This document shows positions 1-9,795 of a DNA stretch of 64,000 nucleotides, piece after piece; positions within the stretch are counted from its first letter, which is position 1, and every line of letters begins with the position of its first letter. Under the pieces are notes generated by a model. It was not told the DNA's origin and ran no database searches. It worked only from the letters and a program-made list of their open reading frames with translations. The stretch spans positions 620,001-684,000 of the forward strand of contig JAIXMN010000021.1 of the NCBI GenBank assembly GCA_025716815.1, read 5' to 3'. Source of the stretch: Dichotomocladium elegans (taxonomy: Eukaryota; Mucoromycota; Mucoromycetes; Mucorales; Lichtheimiaceae). Position numbers and translations under genes: made by a program.

Positions 1-396
1 CTCGCAGATCTCATGTCTACCAAGATGAAGACGGACGGAGCAATAGGAACAGTGTACATTACATGGACAGTACACCTCTGTCTATTGTTGGCCTCGAAAA
101 GGGTACGAAGATGTAGATCACGTTCACCGTTCTGGACATGCTGGCTAACAGAACCTTGTGTGCTGAATTGAATAGGCAACGCTGTAATCAACGATGACGA
201 AGACGACGACGGAGCAGACGTCGATGATTTTGAGTTGCAAAATGCAGCTCTTTCAGACGATGACGACGACGTATATGAAGACGACGATAATGAGATAAAC
301 ACAATGAACCAGGAGCAGCAACCACATGAAATTCATAATCAGGATTACAAAGACTCACCCTTTGCGCCATCTGGTCAATTACTTGCTATGAAATAA
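1..396 (+). CDS. 3' end of an acidic protein of unknown function (partial)
   Basis: The gene enters from the left edge. Exon 1-102 is read from base 3; a 73-nt GT-AG intron (103-175) follows; the last exon runs 176-396 and stops with TAA. The junction restores one open frame (phase 1). The visible 107 or so residues have no recognisable domain. The last exon is dominated by Asp/Glu runs (DDEDDDGADVDD and DDDDDVYEDDD) and ends in a polar, Gln/His-rich tail. Acidic tails of this kind occur in many nuclear, chaperone and RNA-processing proteins, so the composition does not identify the family. The start and most of the protein lie outside the window. Confidence 0.6.
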
Positions 397-775
397 TTAA
401 CTATATTACCAAACTATAAAATGGCTATACTTTCTTGGTCATAAATGAATTATTATCGTATATATTGTCCGTGAGATTGTTTTTCATTTTACAGATGTCG
501 GAATGCTCCTGTGATACAACTAGCAATTGTCCATTGCTGAAAAGGCGAAAGCAATAACGTGAGTCTGTGGAACCCAAAATATGTGCTATATAGGCTCTCG
601 GCTTCCGCAGCAGAACATACTCGTCTTCCATGGTTGCGGAACAAGTAGAAACTGACGATACAACCAACTTCGTGGGCGGCTCGTTCTCTCGGTAATATTC
701 TCAGCCCGGTGTTCTGTTCCTTTTTTTTTCTTTTCGGTCTAAATAGAAACAAGTCCTCCGTCAAGGCGGACATGG
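397..775. other. spacer, no supported gene
   Basis: An 80-residue minus-strand ORF (667-425) and a tiny plus-strand ORF at 495-554, preceded by an acceptor-like TTTTACAG, are both possible but unsupported. A T-rich run at 720-730 lies just upstream of the F-box gene. Confidence 0.5.
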
Positions 776-2854
776 ATGACTTTCCGTTTCTCCGCGCGGA
801 ATGATCTTTCCTTGAAAGCTTTGGCAGCATGTAGAGTTGCAATGGATGTACTGGGGAATTCGGTGGACATTGAAGTAGCTTTGGAAGCTTGCATAAATTG
901 CATTCAGAAAAGAGCAACATTGGCATCGTGTCAGGGCCAGTTCGTCAAGGCGAGACAGATGGCGTACCAAACGGTGGATATCGTCCCACTGCGAAAGGAG
1001 GGCTATATGTTGGTGGCTCGTATCCATTCTCTGGAGGGCAAGTCGGATAAGGCACTGACCATGTACCGGGAAGGCATCGCAAAATGTGGCCCCATAGCAG
1101 ATCTCGAGCGAGGCGCTCAAGATGCTCAGGCGGCCCACCAACGCCGAATCGATTTTCTGAGCCGTTTTCCGCTCGATATCGTGGACATCATTGCCCAGAA
1201 CTTGAGTACGCCTGATAAGGTGACATGTATGACCGTTAGCAAGGTGTGGCAGTCGAAAATCGGCGCTTGCTCAATGGCGTGGCAAAGTATCAATGAGTTT
1301 CCATTGGACGAGCCAAGTATACACCTAAAAGAGGTGCTCTTTGCGGATATTCGGCATTTACGTTTTACGCGTAGGCGATATACAGATGGATCTATCACGG
1401 CCTGTATAAGAATGCTGACCGACTATAACGTAACTTGGCTACATACGCTTGGTACATGCCTGCAAAGGAAACAAGAGCACATTGAAACTAAGGGATTCGC
1501 GTGATGAATAGAGCTTAACCCCACTGGAGATATGCCAAATGTCAATGCGGAAGATATCTTGCATGCGGTCCAAACAAACAGACAAACATTAAAATCCATC
1601 ACGCTACCTATCCCGGGTGGTGGTCGGGCTACACGGACAGCATTGTTTGAATTCCTCCTTACAGGTTGTCCACGCCTTCAACGCCTTGTGTGCGGATTTT
1701 ACGGATTGCGTGACGTATCTTGGTGGCTGGACCGCGACGAAGGTTGGCATGGACCAGGTGGAATGGCTTCGCCGATCGTGGAACTCGGTCTTTTGGATAT
1801 GGCAAGACTGCAGACGTACGCCTTGGATCGCGTACTTGCAGTCTGTCCAAACCTCCGACGCCTTCATCTTATCGGGGCTTCATCTTCGGCTATCAACAGT
1901 ATCCTAGAAATATGTCATAATCTTCGGATCCTAAGCTTCAACTTGCCATTTGAAGTGGAGTACCCTATGCCACCATATGAAGATGATCATGGACAAGGAC
2001 TTCAAGTGCTTAATCTATGCCACGATGCGGTATTTCGAAGCGACGAGAGGTTGTCGCAGGCTGTTGGAAGCATCTTTGATCGATATCACAATACGATCCG
2101 CGAGATTGTATTACATGGGATGCGCCGTAGCTTTAAGTTGAACCATCTATGCCGAGGACTGGAACATGCGCATTCCCACTCTTTGAGACGCCTGCACCTG
2201 GCATTATCGTCTTTTGACGAAAAGACCATTGGTGCGATGATCAGCCGGTTCCCGAATTTGGAGGACGTTACCGCTAAGCTGAATTTCCTGGCCGACAGCA
2301 CTATCTGTACAAGTTTAGGTCAGCTATCCAAGTTACGGTCGCTCACGCTGAGACACTGCCCAAGAAATAGCCTGGAAGAGGAAGTTGCTGAGGAAGATGA
2401 CTGCGCAATTCATTTAGGCAACCTTTTTTGCAACCTTAGGAACCGAAACACGCTGAATACGCTTTGTCTTCATACTATGCCTTTCGAAACCAGAGTGTGC
2501 CTAAAGTACCTTCAAGGAATCTGCCTAGAGAAGCTCGTCATGTGGGAATTAGCATTCCCGGCATCCACTGAAGAAATGCATGGCTTTCTCAATTCATCCT
2601 TGACTGTGAGACATCTGGAGTTGCATAACACTCTGTGCATCACAGATGCACTATGCAAACAGATTCGCACTATCCGGGGGCTGCAAGAGATTTACATTCG
2701 ATATCTATATAACGTAGGAGATGCCGGGTTCCTGGCCTTGACAGCGACGGACGATCTTCGATGGATCAAAGTGCGGAACTGCCGGCACATCTCACAGACA
2801 GCAATTGATAAGGCATCCGGATTAATCCCCATCTTCACATCCCATGCTGAATAG
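776..2854 (+). CDS. F-box protein with N-terminal TPR-like helices and C-terminal leucine-rich repeats
   Basis: This is a substrate adaptor of an SCF-type ubiquitin ligase: the F-box would bind Skp1 and the LRR region would bind the target. Exons are 776-1451 and 1512-2854, joined across a 60-nt intron (GTACAT...AATAG); translation is about 672 residues. Residues ~8-115 are TPR-like helices, residues ~125-165 are the F-box (FLSRFPLDIVDIIAQNL then TPDKVTCMTVSKVW), and the rest is LRR-like (repeated CPxLxxL and LRxLxL patterns). The ATG at 776 is the first Met after an in-frame stop at 740. The TPR/F-box/LRR layout is common in Mucoromycota and resembles yeast Pof3/Dia2. The ligand cannot be inferred. 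The LRR half drifts from consensus, as is usual for these expanded families. Confidence 0.85.
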
Positions 2855-4448
2855 GATTTTCGATACCTCTCAGAAGATTTTCATCGATGCGAGAGACATT
2901 AAAGGTGAGGCGCATAAATATTATGTCAAGAGACTTCAGTATGACTGAACCCGCACGGCCAACAGAAATAGAAGTGGAGCCGTAAACTCACCCTTCGACG
3001 TTAATGACTCTCCTTTAAATCATCTATAAAGTGGATATTTGATGTCTATACAGTATTATTAATGCATGTCGAATTTTTAGCATATGCTCCGTAGCACAGA
3101 TGACAGTGGTAAAGATAAATGGTGGATGCAAACTGCTCCCATCAACGTGATTCGCATATCCTCATTGAAGGTTCATCTTGAAGGTGGCAAAAGACTTTAG
3201 TGCCGTTGAAGCCGGGCGGTGAGGAGTCAAAAAAGAAATTCTCGTCTTCTTCCAACCTGACCACGAGCCAATGCCCCCATCCTCCTCATCATGCTCCTCC
3301 TTCTCTTCTTCTCCTTTCTCTTCGACGAGTACAGTACCAGACTGCTTTCTTTTTCTTTTTTTGAAACGAGTTGGTGTCGTGCACCAGCTTTAAGCAACTT
3401 GTATACACTTGATCCTTAAATTTCCCGGTGATGCAGTGCATGCATTATGAATATATCCTATTATATTCACATGTCTATGGCGTTTGGTACTGTACAAGTC
3501 GTTTGCGAGCCTATTGAATACACAATTTTTTTCCCGGAGACAAAGCCGCATACCACTCCGAGTCCAATTTGTGTTTGCCAAACCTAGGTCAGCGAATTCG
3601 CACCTATTATTCCATCACAGCGTGCGAAAGGAAGGCCTAGACAGCAGCGCATTCAAGAAGCGTAGAACAAGGGGTTCGCCCAATGGAGAACAAAAAGGTG
3701 TTATTTTAAATGTATTGTTGAGAAATCCATGCATTGACCTAGAGCGAATTCTGGAGCATCTACTCCAGAGATTGGAGGGGGGGGCTTAAGAAGTATCTAA
3801 CATGACCGCCCCGTCAATTTATGGAAAACGAATACAATCCATCATGCTCAATTTTAGCCTGTAGTGGGAAATGATGGTTCTGAGGTCCAAGAGCGTCTTG
3901 GCTGAGAGTGCCGATGGGACATGACTGTCATTGGCTTCCATGAGAAGTATGTACTGTTAGTCCATACATGTCCAAGATAAACTCTGGCGGAATCCTTTCC
4001 AGAAATGGTGAGGTTCTACGCCACGCATCTGTTCATGACTTGGCCTTTGCCAATCTAATTTGTTGATTAGCCCAGTCCGGTTTAGCTTAGCTTAGCATAG
4101 CAGCACTGCTCCACAAGATATTAAACCGCATTCCTTGTTTGAAAACGATCATCATCCGAAGCAAATTACTCACTCTTAAGGAGAACGCTGTCACGGAGCT
4201 ATTCAAGGAGTCTGGTCACCGATATACATACCATCGCATTCTCTTTTTTCTTTTTATCTCAGGCTCTTTCCCGCCCATGTGCGTCTAGAAGGAGAAGATG
4301 CTCCGAAGGAGTGAAGAGTAGAGCAGGTCCAATATTCTTTTACCATATATATAAGCGGAAAAAGAGGGCGACCCAATTGATTTCCTTAATTTCTTCCTTC
4401 TCTTCTACTTGTTCTCCATTGCCACAGGCGCAACAACAACAAACAATA
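2855..4448. other. 1.6-kb spacer
   Basis: No convincing gene. It holds a purine/pyrimidine-biased stretch (3230-3365; CT-rich on the plus strand) and a 101-residue plus ORF (3484-3789) without recognisable features. The last 120 bases carry promoter elements of the LIM gene. Confidence 0.5.
4329..4354 (+). promoter_or_regulatory. CCAAT and TATA-like elements upstream of the LIM gene
   Basis: CCAAT at 4329-4333 and TATATATAA at 4346-4354 lie about 120 and 95 nt before the ATG at 4449, a plausible core promoter. Confidence 0.4.
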
Positions 4449-4873
4449 ATGGACTGCTGCCTCTGCAACCGAAAGGTATACGTCACAGAGAAAGTGGACG
4501 CCAACGGCAAACAGTATCATAAAGTGTGCTTTAAGGTAAGACGCCGATAACGATGACGAAGGAATAAGAGTTCTAAAGCAGAAGCTGTAGTGCTCAGAAC
4601 GTGGCTGCCGTCTGACCATCTCAAACTTCCATTCCCACGAAGGCCGTCTCTTCTGCCAAAAGCATGTCCCAAAGCTCCAAGCAGTCATAAGTCGTATGTG
4701 ATATTTCTTTACGGAATGCAAGAGAATAATCAGGCTGATGGATATCCCGTATGTTTTAGGGACCGGCACCTGCAGAAGCAATAGCGGTACCCGTCGCCTC
4801 CGTCATCAAGAGAGTGCCCAAGATGAAAACTGACTTAATCATAACAATGGCTTTCCTTGCCTCAAGGGCATAA
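4449..4873 (+). CDS. small single-LIM-domain protein
   Basis: LIM domains bind two zinc ions and mediate protein-protein contacts, often at the cytoskeleton or in transcription complexes. Exons are 4449-4535, 4591-4693 and 4776-4873, giving about 95 residues. Zinc ligands are visible: CxxC at residues 3-6, HxxCxxC (HKVCFKC) across the first intron, then CxxxLxxxxFxxHxxxLFCxxH. The domain fills residues 3-55. A basic and hydrophobic tail follows. The acceptor of intron 2 is uncertain: using TGCAG at 4775 gives a tail that includes KRVPKMKTD, while TTTAG at 4759 opens a different frame with an early stop. Partners cannot be deduced. Confidence 0.8.
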
Positions 4874-6095
4874 ACTAAAAAAGAAAAAATAAAAGCCGTC
4901 ATGGCTGATCATCGCAGTCTGCTTCGTTGTTCATTTCATATGCTTGCATGACCATGATGTAGCAAAAATGCATGCGGCTGCGAGCAAGTGAACGCGACGG
5001 GAGGGCGAAGTGCGTAATGATTTATGTGTATGTGCATGTTTCCTCGGCTCAAAGGAAAGAGTGAGTGCGCACATCGGCAGGAGACGAGAGATAGAGAGGG
5101 GGCCATTGGGGGGAGCCATCATCCCCTAAACCAGCTCGTGATTCTAAATATATGCCGATAATCAATGGAGCATGTATATCAAGAGCTTATAAATAATCAC
5201 CATTTTCAGAGAGAGAGAGAGAGAGCTGTACTATGCAGAGAAAATGCTGGACGGTGCCTGTGACATCTACTGGAACTTATTTTCGTTTTCAAATGCGTCG
5301 TTACGCATTATGCTCATCCTGGGATGAAAAAAACGAACCCCAATGCCGCTTTGGGATTGTCCAGGATAAGAGAGATGCCTGTGCTTATTCACGTCTACCC
5401 CTAGGGTAATCTTGGTCACTCGAAATTGGATATCAAACACTCTAAATAGAGGATCACGAAATGTGCGAGGCAGGCATCTACCTGTTTTTCAGCAACCTAT
5501 CTATATGTTACAAATATCCATACTGAAAAATCTAGACGTACTCACACCACTGTAAACGTGAGACCATCTTTTTAATCCGGCATTACTATAAGTGCAAAAT
5601 CATATTACTGTACTGACCATCAAACGCATTCTTTACCATGATATCACTGTATCTTGCAGAATTATTTTATTTTCTAAAAATAACCTAAAGCCTACTCAGA
5701 CGGTAACCTAGAGTACGGTTTACCCTTATCAATAGGCGCAACCTTGGATCCCCCCTGCTCTCCGCCTTTCCATACTAAAATCTCACATTTAATAATACTT
5801 GATGCCAAAAATGTCATTGTGTTTAGCACCATAAACGTTACCGAGATCCCCCTCTTGGCTCATGTTATGGTGTGTTTCCTGCTAATATCGGACACACTTC
5901 ATCAAGAAAACAGAGTTTGTCTAGAGTCAACGTCAGCCATCTCTTCCAATCAAGCTGCATTTGGATCCATCGGTTCTCTGTTTCTTTAAAAATAATGCTA
6001 GATTCGTTTCCAATAATACAACCCCCGTCGCTATGCTGAAAGGGCTTGTATTCCTGGTTGTTCTGCAGCACCTGATGTGTTCAAAACCTTCTCAA
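4874..6095. other. 1.2-kb spacer with a GA repeat
   Basis: No supported gene. A (GA)n run lies at about 5209-5225. An 81-residue plus ORF at 5744-5989 has no features. Confidence 0.5.
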
Positions 6096-6415
6096 ATGTC
6101 AGCCTCTCCCGCACGCAAAGCTTCCGGCAATCCGCCCATGGACATTGTACTGGAAGTAGGTATGCTTCATCATCCCTTATATTATAAAGCCACTTTGTCC
6201 ATATTGGATTCTCGGAGTAGGAGAGAATGCAGGAGAATATTCTGCCATCAAATGCAGGTCAGCCTACTGTATCCGACTACCAGCATGGCCGATATATTGT
6301 CGGCCACCCTGCAATTCACGACAGCACGAGTACTGGAGAACGTAGCATCTTATCCATTGGGGACTTGGATTTGCTCCTGGGCAGGAAAAAGATGGTTTGC
6401 GTCAGTCACATGTAG
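6096..6415 (+). CDS. small hypothetical protein, two exons
   Basis: Exons 6096-6155 and 6221-6415 join across a 65-nt intron (GTAGGT...GAGTAG) in phase 0, giving 84 residues. The start chosen is the ATG of MSASPARK; an in-frame upstream ATG at 6033 would add a hydrophobic stretch. No domain is recognised. The product is polar, with Ser/Thr-rich and Asp/Leu-rich segments (STSTGERSILSIGDLDLLLG) that could be a phosphorylated linear motif. The main support is that splicing turns two unrelated frames into one clean reading frame. It could extend by a further intron after LGRKKM. Confidence 0.4.
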
Positions 6416-6964
6416 CCGTGGTGAGCGCAACCATACTATGCCGTCAGATGAATACCTGTTTCTCAGCGAGTCACAATCCCAATGACAACCTAATTCAGCT
6501 AAACAGCATGCGTACTCAGGATTAGACCTTATTTTACCCAATAAGTCATCTTTCCGAAGGAGATTCATTATGCGGTCTGCTATAACCTTTTTTGGTGGTC
6601 AAACGATTGAGAGTTTTCCTCCTTTTTTATCCCCCATCCGTATTCCCTCGTTAATCTCCGTATGCGATCCTCATGCGCCAGTCTGCTAGTAGAATTGATA
6701 AAAGGCAACTTCTGCGCTTGATTCCAGAGGAAGATGTCACTGGAAAATTTCAATGTGTGATATACTATTCTTTGCAATCAAGTTTGCGCCACGCGGTGAT
6801 GGATATTATGCCAGCAGTGTGCAGTATTTACGTTTTGATAGAGGTAATTTATGTGTGAGAATGTTAGCAGAATGACAAACCAATTACGAAGTTGTCTCAC
6901 CTTTAGAGTGCCTCCCCTCCATTCGTCGAATGGAGAGTGGCCTGAGGATCTTGCTTATAGCATC
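6416..6964. other. spacer downstream of the Fanzor gene
   Basis: No coding signal. It includes the hairpin described separately, immediately 3' of the Fanzor reading frame. Confidence 0.5.
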
Positions 6965-6984
6965 TTAACCCTGCGATAACAGGG
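6917..6984 (-). other. two hairpins flanking the Fanzor stop codon; candidate guide-RNA scaffold or element end
   Basis: A near-perfect palindrome at 6917-6935 has 9-bp arms CTCCATTCG/CGAATGGAG around one base. A second stem, CCCTG/CAGGG, sits at 6969-6984. They lie on either side of the TAA at 6965-6967 of the minus-strand nuclease gene. In TnpB loci, and in reported Fanzor loci, the guide RNA is encoded next to the nuclease gene near an element end, so position makes this a candidate. Nothing in the sequence alone proves transcription. Confidence 0.3.
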
Positions 6985-9249
6985 TCGGGAAGTTCTTCTT
7001 GTCTGCTGCTGCTGTTGTTGCTGCTGCTGCAGTGGTTTTGGCATGTCGGAATCGCTCTGGAATCTCCCCGTTGGTCCGGAAACTCAAGAGGATGTGCCGA
7101 AAGTTGAGTACCGCTGCTGTGTCTCGGTTCCAAAGCCGCAAGCGAGAGAAAATTCCATGGACTTCGAACAATTTAGGTTTGTACACCTTAGAAGCCCGTG
7201 GCATTTGATCTCAGGACGCTTTATTCGCTGCCACGGTCGTGGATTGGGAATACGCTTGAAGGTCTCCAGGCGGTTCGAGCACTCGCGACAGGTCAGGGAG
7301 GTGCGGTACTCGTCTATCAAATAAACTTTGAACCCATGCCTCTTGATATCCCTCCAGCCCTTGCCGCGGATGGGCTCGTGGAAGCGGGCCATGGGCGCAG
7401 ACAAGTTTCCCATGACAAGCACGGTGTCCTTTCCGAATCTTCGTCGTAGAGTGCGCACCAATCGAGCATCGGCCTGCTTCTGGTGTATGTAGGCAGAGAG
7501 GCGTAATTTCCGATGGAGCGGATGATTGTGGGCCTCATGGTCTACATACGGATGCATCTTTCGGGCTCGACGCTTTCTCCAGTCGCTCTTTGCCGGCCCG
7601 TACTTGTTGTGTACGGGATGGGTCGATGTCGTATGGGTTGTGGTGGTTCTCCTGTAAAAGCTGCTGAGCAGTGACCACTCCCTTGCGCGGGACTTGACGT
7701 AGAGATTGTACCTGGCGGCATTGACGGTGCTGTGGCATATCTGTCCAAGCCTAGTCTCGGCCTCGCGGATGCTGTTTTTGTTATCATAGCGATCCTTGGT
7801 AGTGTCGCGTATCTGACGAAACCGCACCATCCGTATTTCTCGGGCGCGTTGGTTGCGTGTATACCGGTGTATTTTAGGGAGCTCGGGCGTGCTCAACTCA
7901 TGCATCCCATAATGGAGATCGCGACGGCCTGGATCAATGAGAAGACACTTGCCCTCGGTCTCTTGCAGCTCGTCGTGTGGGATGTCATGAATGTAGGAAC
8001 AGTCTGCGGAGTGATGGTTCTTGCTCTGATCCCTCCGAGCACCCTTGTTTCTCACGCTGTCGGCAATGCGTAAGCGTTCGGGCTCCAGAGCACTGTCATC
8101 GGTTATGATATCACCGGTATCAGTCCGGATTCGCTTGCGACTAAGGTTCTTCTTTGCCTCAGGGGTCTTGAGCATGATTGATATAGACACTCCGTCTGTT
8201 TGTATTGCCCTAAAGAACCACCTGTCATGCCTATCCTTGAATGCCTTGGACTTGAGGTCAAGTACCTTCCCCCATGTCTTCTCAATCGGTGGGTCTTTAG
8301 TGGATTCCTGCCTTGATATATGCTGGCAGAGGATTCGCGTGTCGATGTGGATGTGGCATGGAATCCAAGAAGTCCGGAGAGGAAAACACTGGACTGACTT
8401 TGCCTCCCTCGTCTCTAGGAACTTGCAGAGCTGATAAAAAGCATTGAGATGTTTTTCCGGAGATTTCTTCACCTCATAGTAGATGTCATCTTTGGCGAAC
8501 TTATAAGTGTCGTCGTACGCTTGAAGGATCGGTGCCAGTTCAGCGAGGATGAGATGGGCTTCCGGTGTGAGGTTGCTGTGATCCGGTTTCTGCGTCGCAG
8601 TGCCTCCAGATTCTCTCCTCACAGACCTGGCGGAACTCGTGTTCATCGCTGCTAACCATTCTTTGCGTATAGCTTCCTTCCGCTGACTCACGTTCAACAG
8701 ACTGTTGACAACGCGCCGTAAACATTCGCCAAACCGCTGCTGGACATTAACCTTGTAGGCAGTCATGATCTCGGTGCTGACATAGGCTACGATCTGGGAC
8801 ATGTTGGGATGCTGTCTAGGCTCAATGTTGGCAGTCTTCGAGTAGCCTTCGAGGTGTGTCTTTATGAGGGTCCTAATAGCCTTGGTCGACGGCTTGACCT
8901 TCTCGCGCATGAACTTCCTACCGGCCAGGCTGAGGAAAACTTCATAAAAGAATGCTTGACCGATGTGCTCGCAGGGGTTAAAGTCATGGTCGCGTTCCAG
9001 TTCGTGGAGGAGGATCCAGCGCGAGAGCTGGTATGTGTGCGTGGTGAGAAAGTGGGTAGTCCGGACCAGGTTCTCCAGGTTCTCCAGATACTGCTGCTTC
9101 CACCCAATAGACCTTAAAGAGGTCTTGATGACCTGGTCTTGGCGTCGGCCTTGATCGGTACAAAGCAAAAGGAAGGGACACGTAATCTGAGACCGGTAGC
9201 CCGTATATATAGTAAAACTTGAGTTGCCAATTGATGGAAAGATGACCAA
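6965..9249 (-). pseudogene. Fanzor-type (eukaryotic TnpB/OMEGA) RNA-guided nuclease, one frame break
   Basis: Fanzors are RNA-guided DNA endonucleases carried by eukaryotic mobile elements and related to TnpB and Cas12. The main frame (9249-7084, 721 residues) has an N-terminal VIKTSLRSI segment. RuvC-I is LLIDPGRRDLHYG (Asp ~439, codon at 7933-7935). RuvC-II lies around VMGNLSAP (~614), where Gly occupies the usual Glu position. LIDEYRTS follows, with a Glu at ~647 matching the relocated catalytic Glu reported for Fanzors. The zinc ribbon is CREC (654-657) plus CTNLNC (689-694). RuvC-III, LWNRDTAAVLN (Asp codon 7121-7123), lies in the -1 frame, which continues to 6965 with an Ala/Thr-rich tail. 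No GT-AG or GC-AG intron reconciles the frames, so one base appears lost near 7150-7165. The 5' end is uncertain. The gene interrupts an otherwise gene-free stretch, consistent with an insertion. Confidence 0.85.
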
Positions 9250-9795
9250 TGATCAGTCGCATTTATGCCGCGCGCACGGTTCTGTGGCATTTCTATCACA
9301 AATCAGCACTTCTTGTGAGACTACAGCTCTGGCCGTCTGGAGTCGCTGTCCGTGCCACACTGAACATAGTCTGACTGGGTGACTGAGTCAGCCAACAGGC
9401 GTTTTTACTAATAGATACTCCTGTATCGGCTCTGCAAAGTCATCTTCAAGAATGTCAAATGATATTTGCGGCATCACGCAATTTAATATGCTATCCAACC
9501 GCTAAACTATTTTCATAACCCGCAAACAAAAAGTTCAACTGGCTGAATGGCTAGGAAAAATCCTGTAGAACCATCCTACTCTCAGAACCCTGTGTCTTTA
9601 CTACCCTCTCAAATAGGGTCATATCTATGCAGAACTGCACAAGACTATGTTCTATTGCGAAATCTGTAGAGAGATGAGTGGATAGGTTGAGTGTGGCTGG
9701 CCGGGAGGAAATTGGGAGAGTTGGGGTGGGGGTGGAGGGGGATTAGAAAAGCGGAACGAGATTGGCGCTTGCGTGCATTTTCCCTCCGTCCCTTA
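9250..9795. other. spacer between Fanzor and PP2C genes
   Basis: No gene. It contains a short palindrome, TGACTGAGTCA, near 9381, and the presumed 5' end of the Fanzor element, whose boundary I could not define. Confidence 0.5.

Noticed and set aside
425..667. 80-residue minus-strand ORF and small plus ORF before the F-box gene
   Set aside because: No domain, no consistent splice partner, and the two overlap on opposite strands.
3230..3365. Purine-rich minus-strand open frame rich in Glu and Lys
   Set aside because: Low-complexity CT/AG tract is open in several frames without a convincing start.
3484..3789. 101-residue plus ORF
   Set aside because: No recognisable motif; composition not distinct from chance.
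7732..8434. Plus-strand ORFs of 113 and 129 residues
   Set aside because: Shadows of the minus-strand Fanzor frame.
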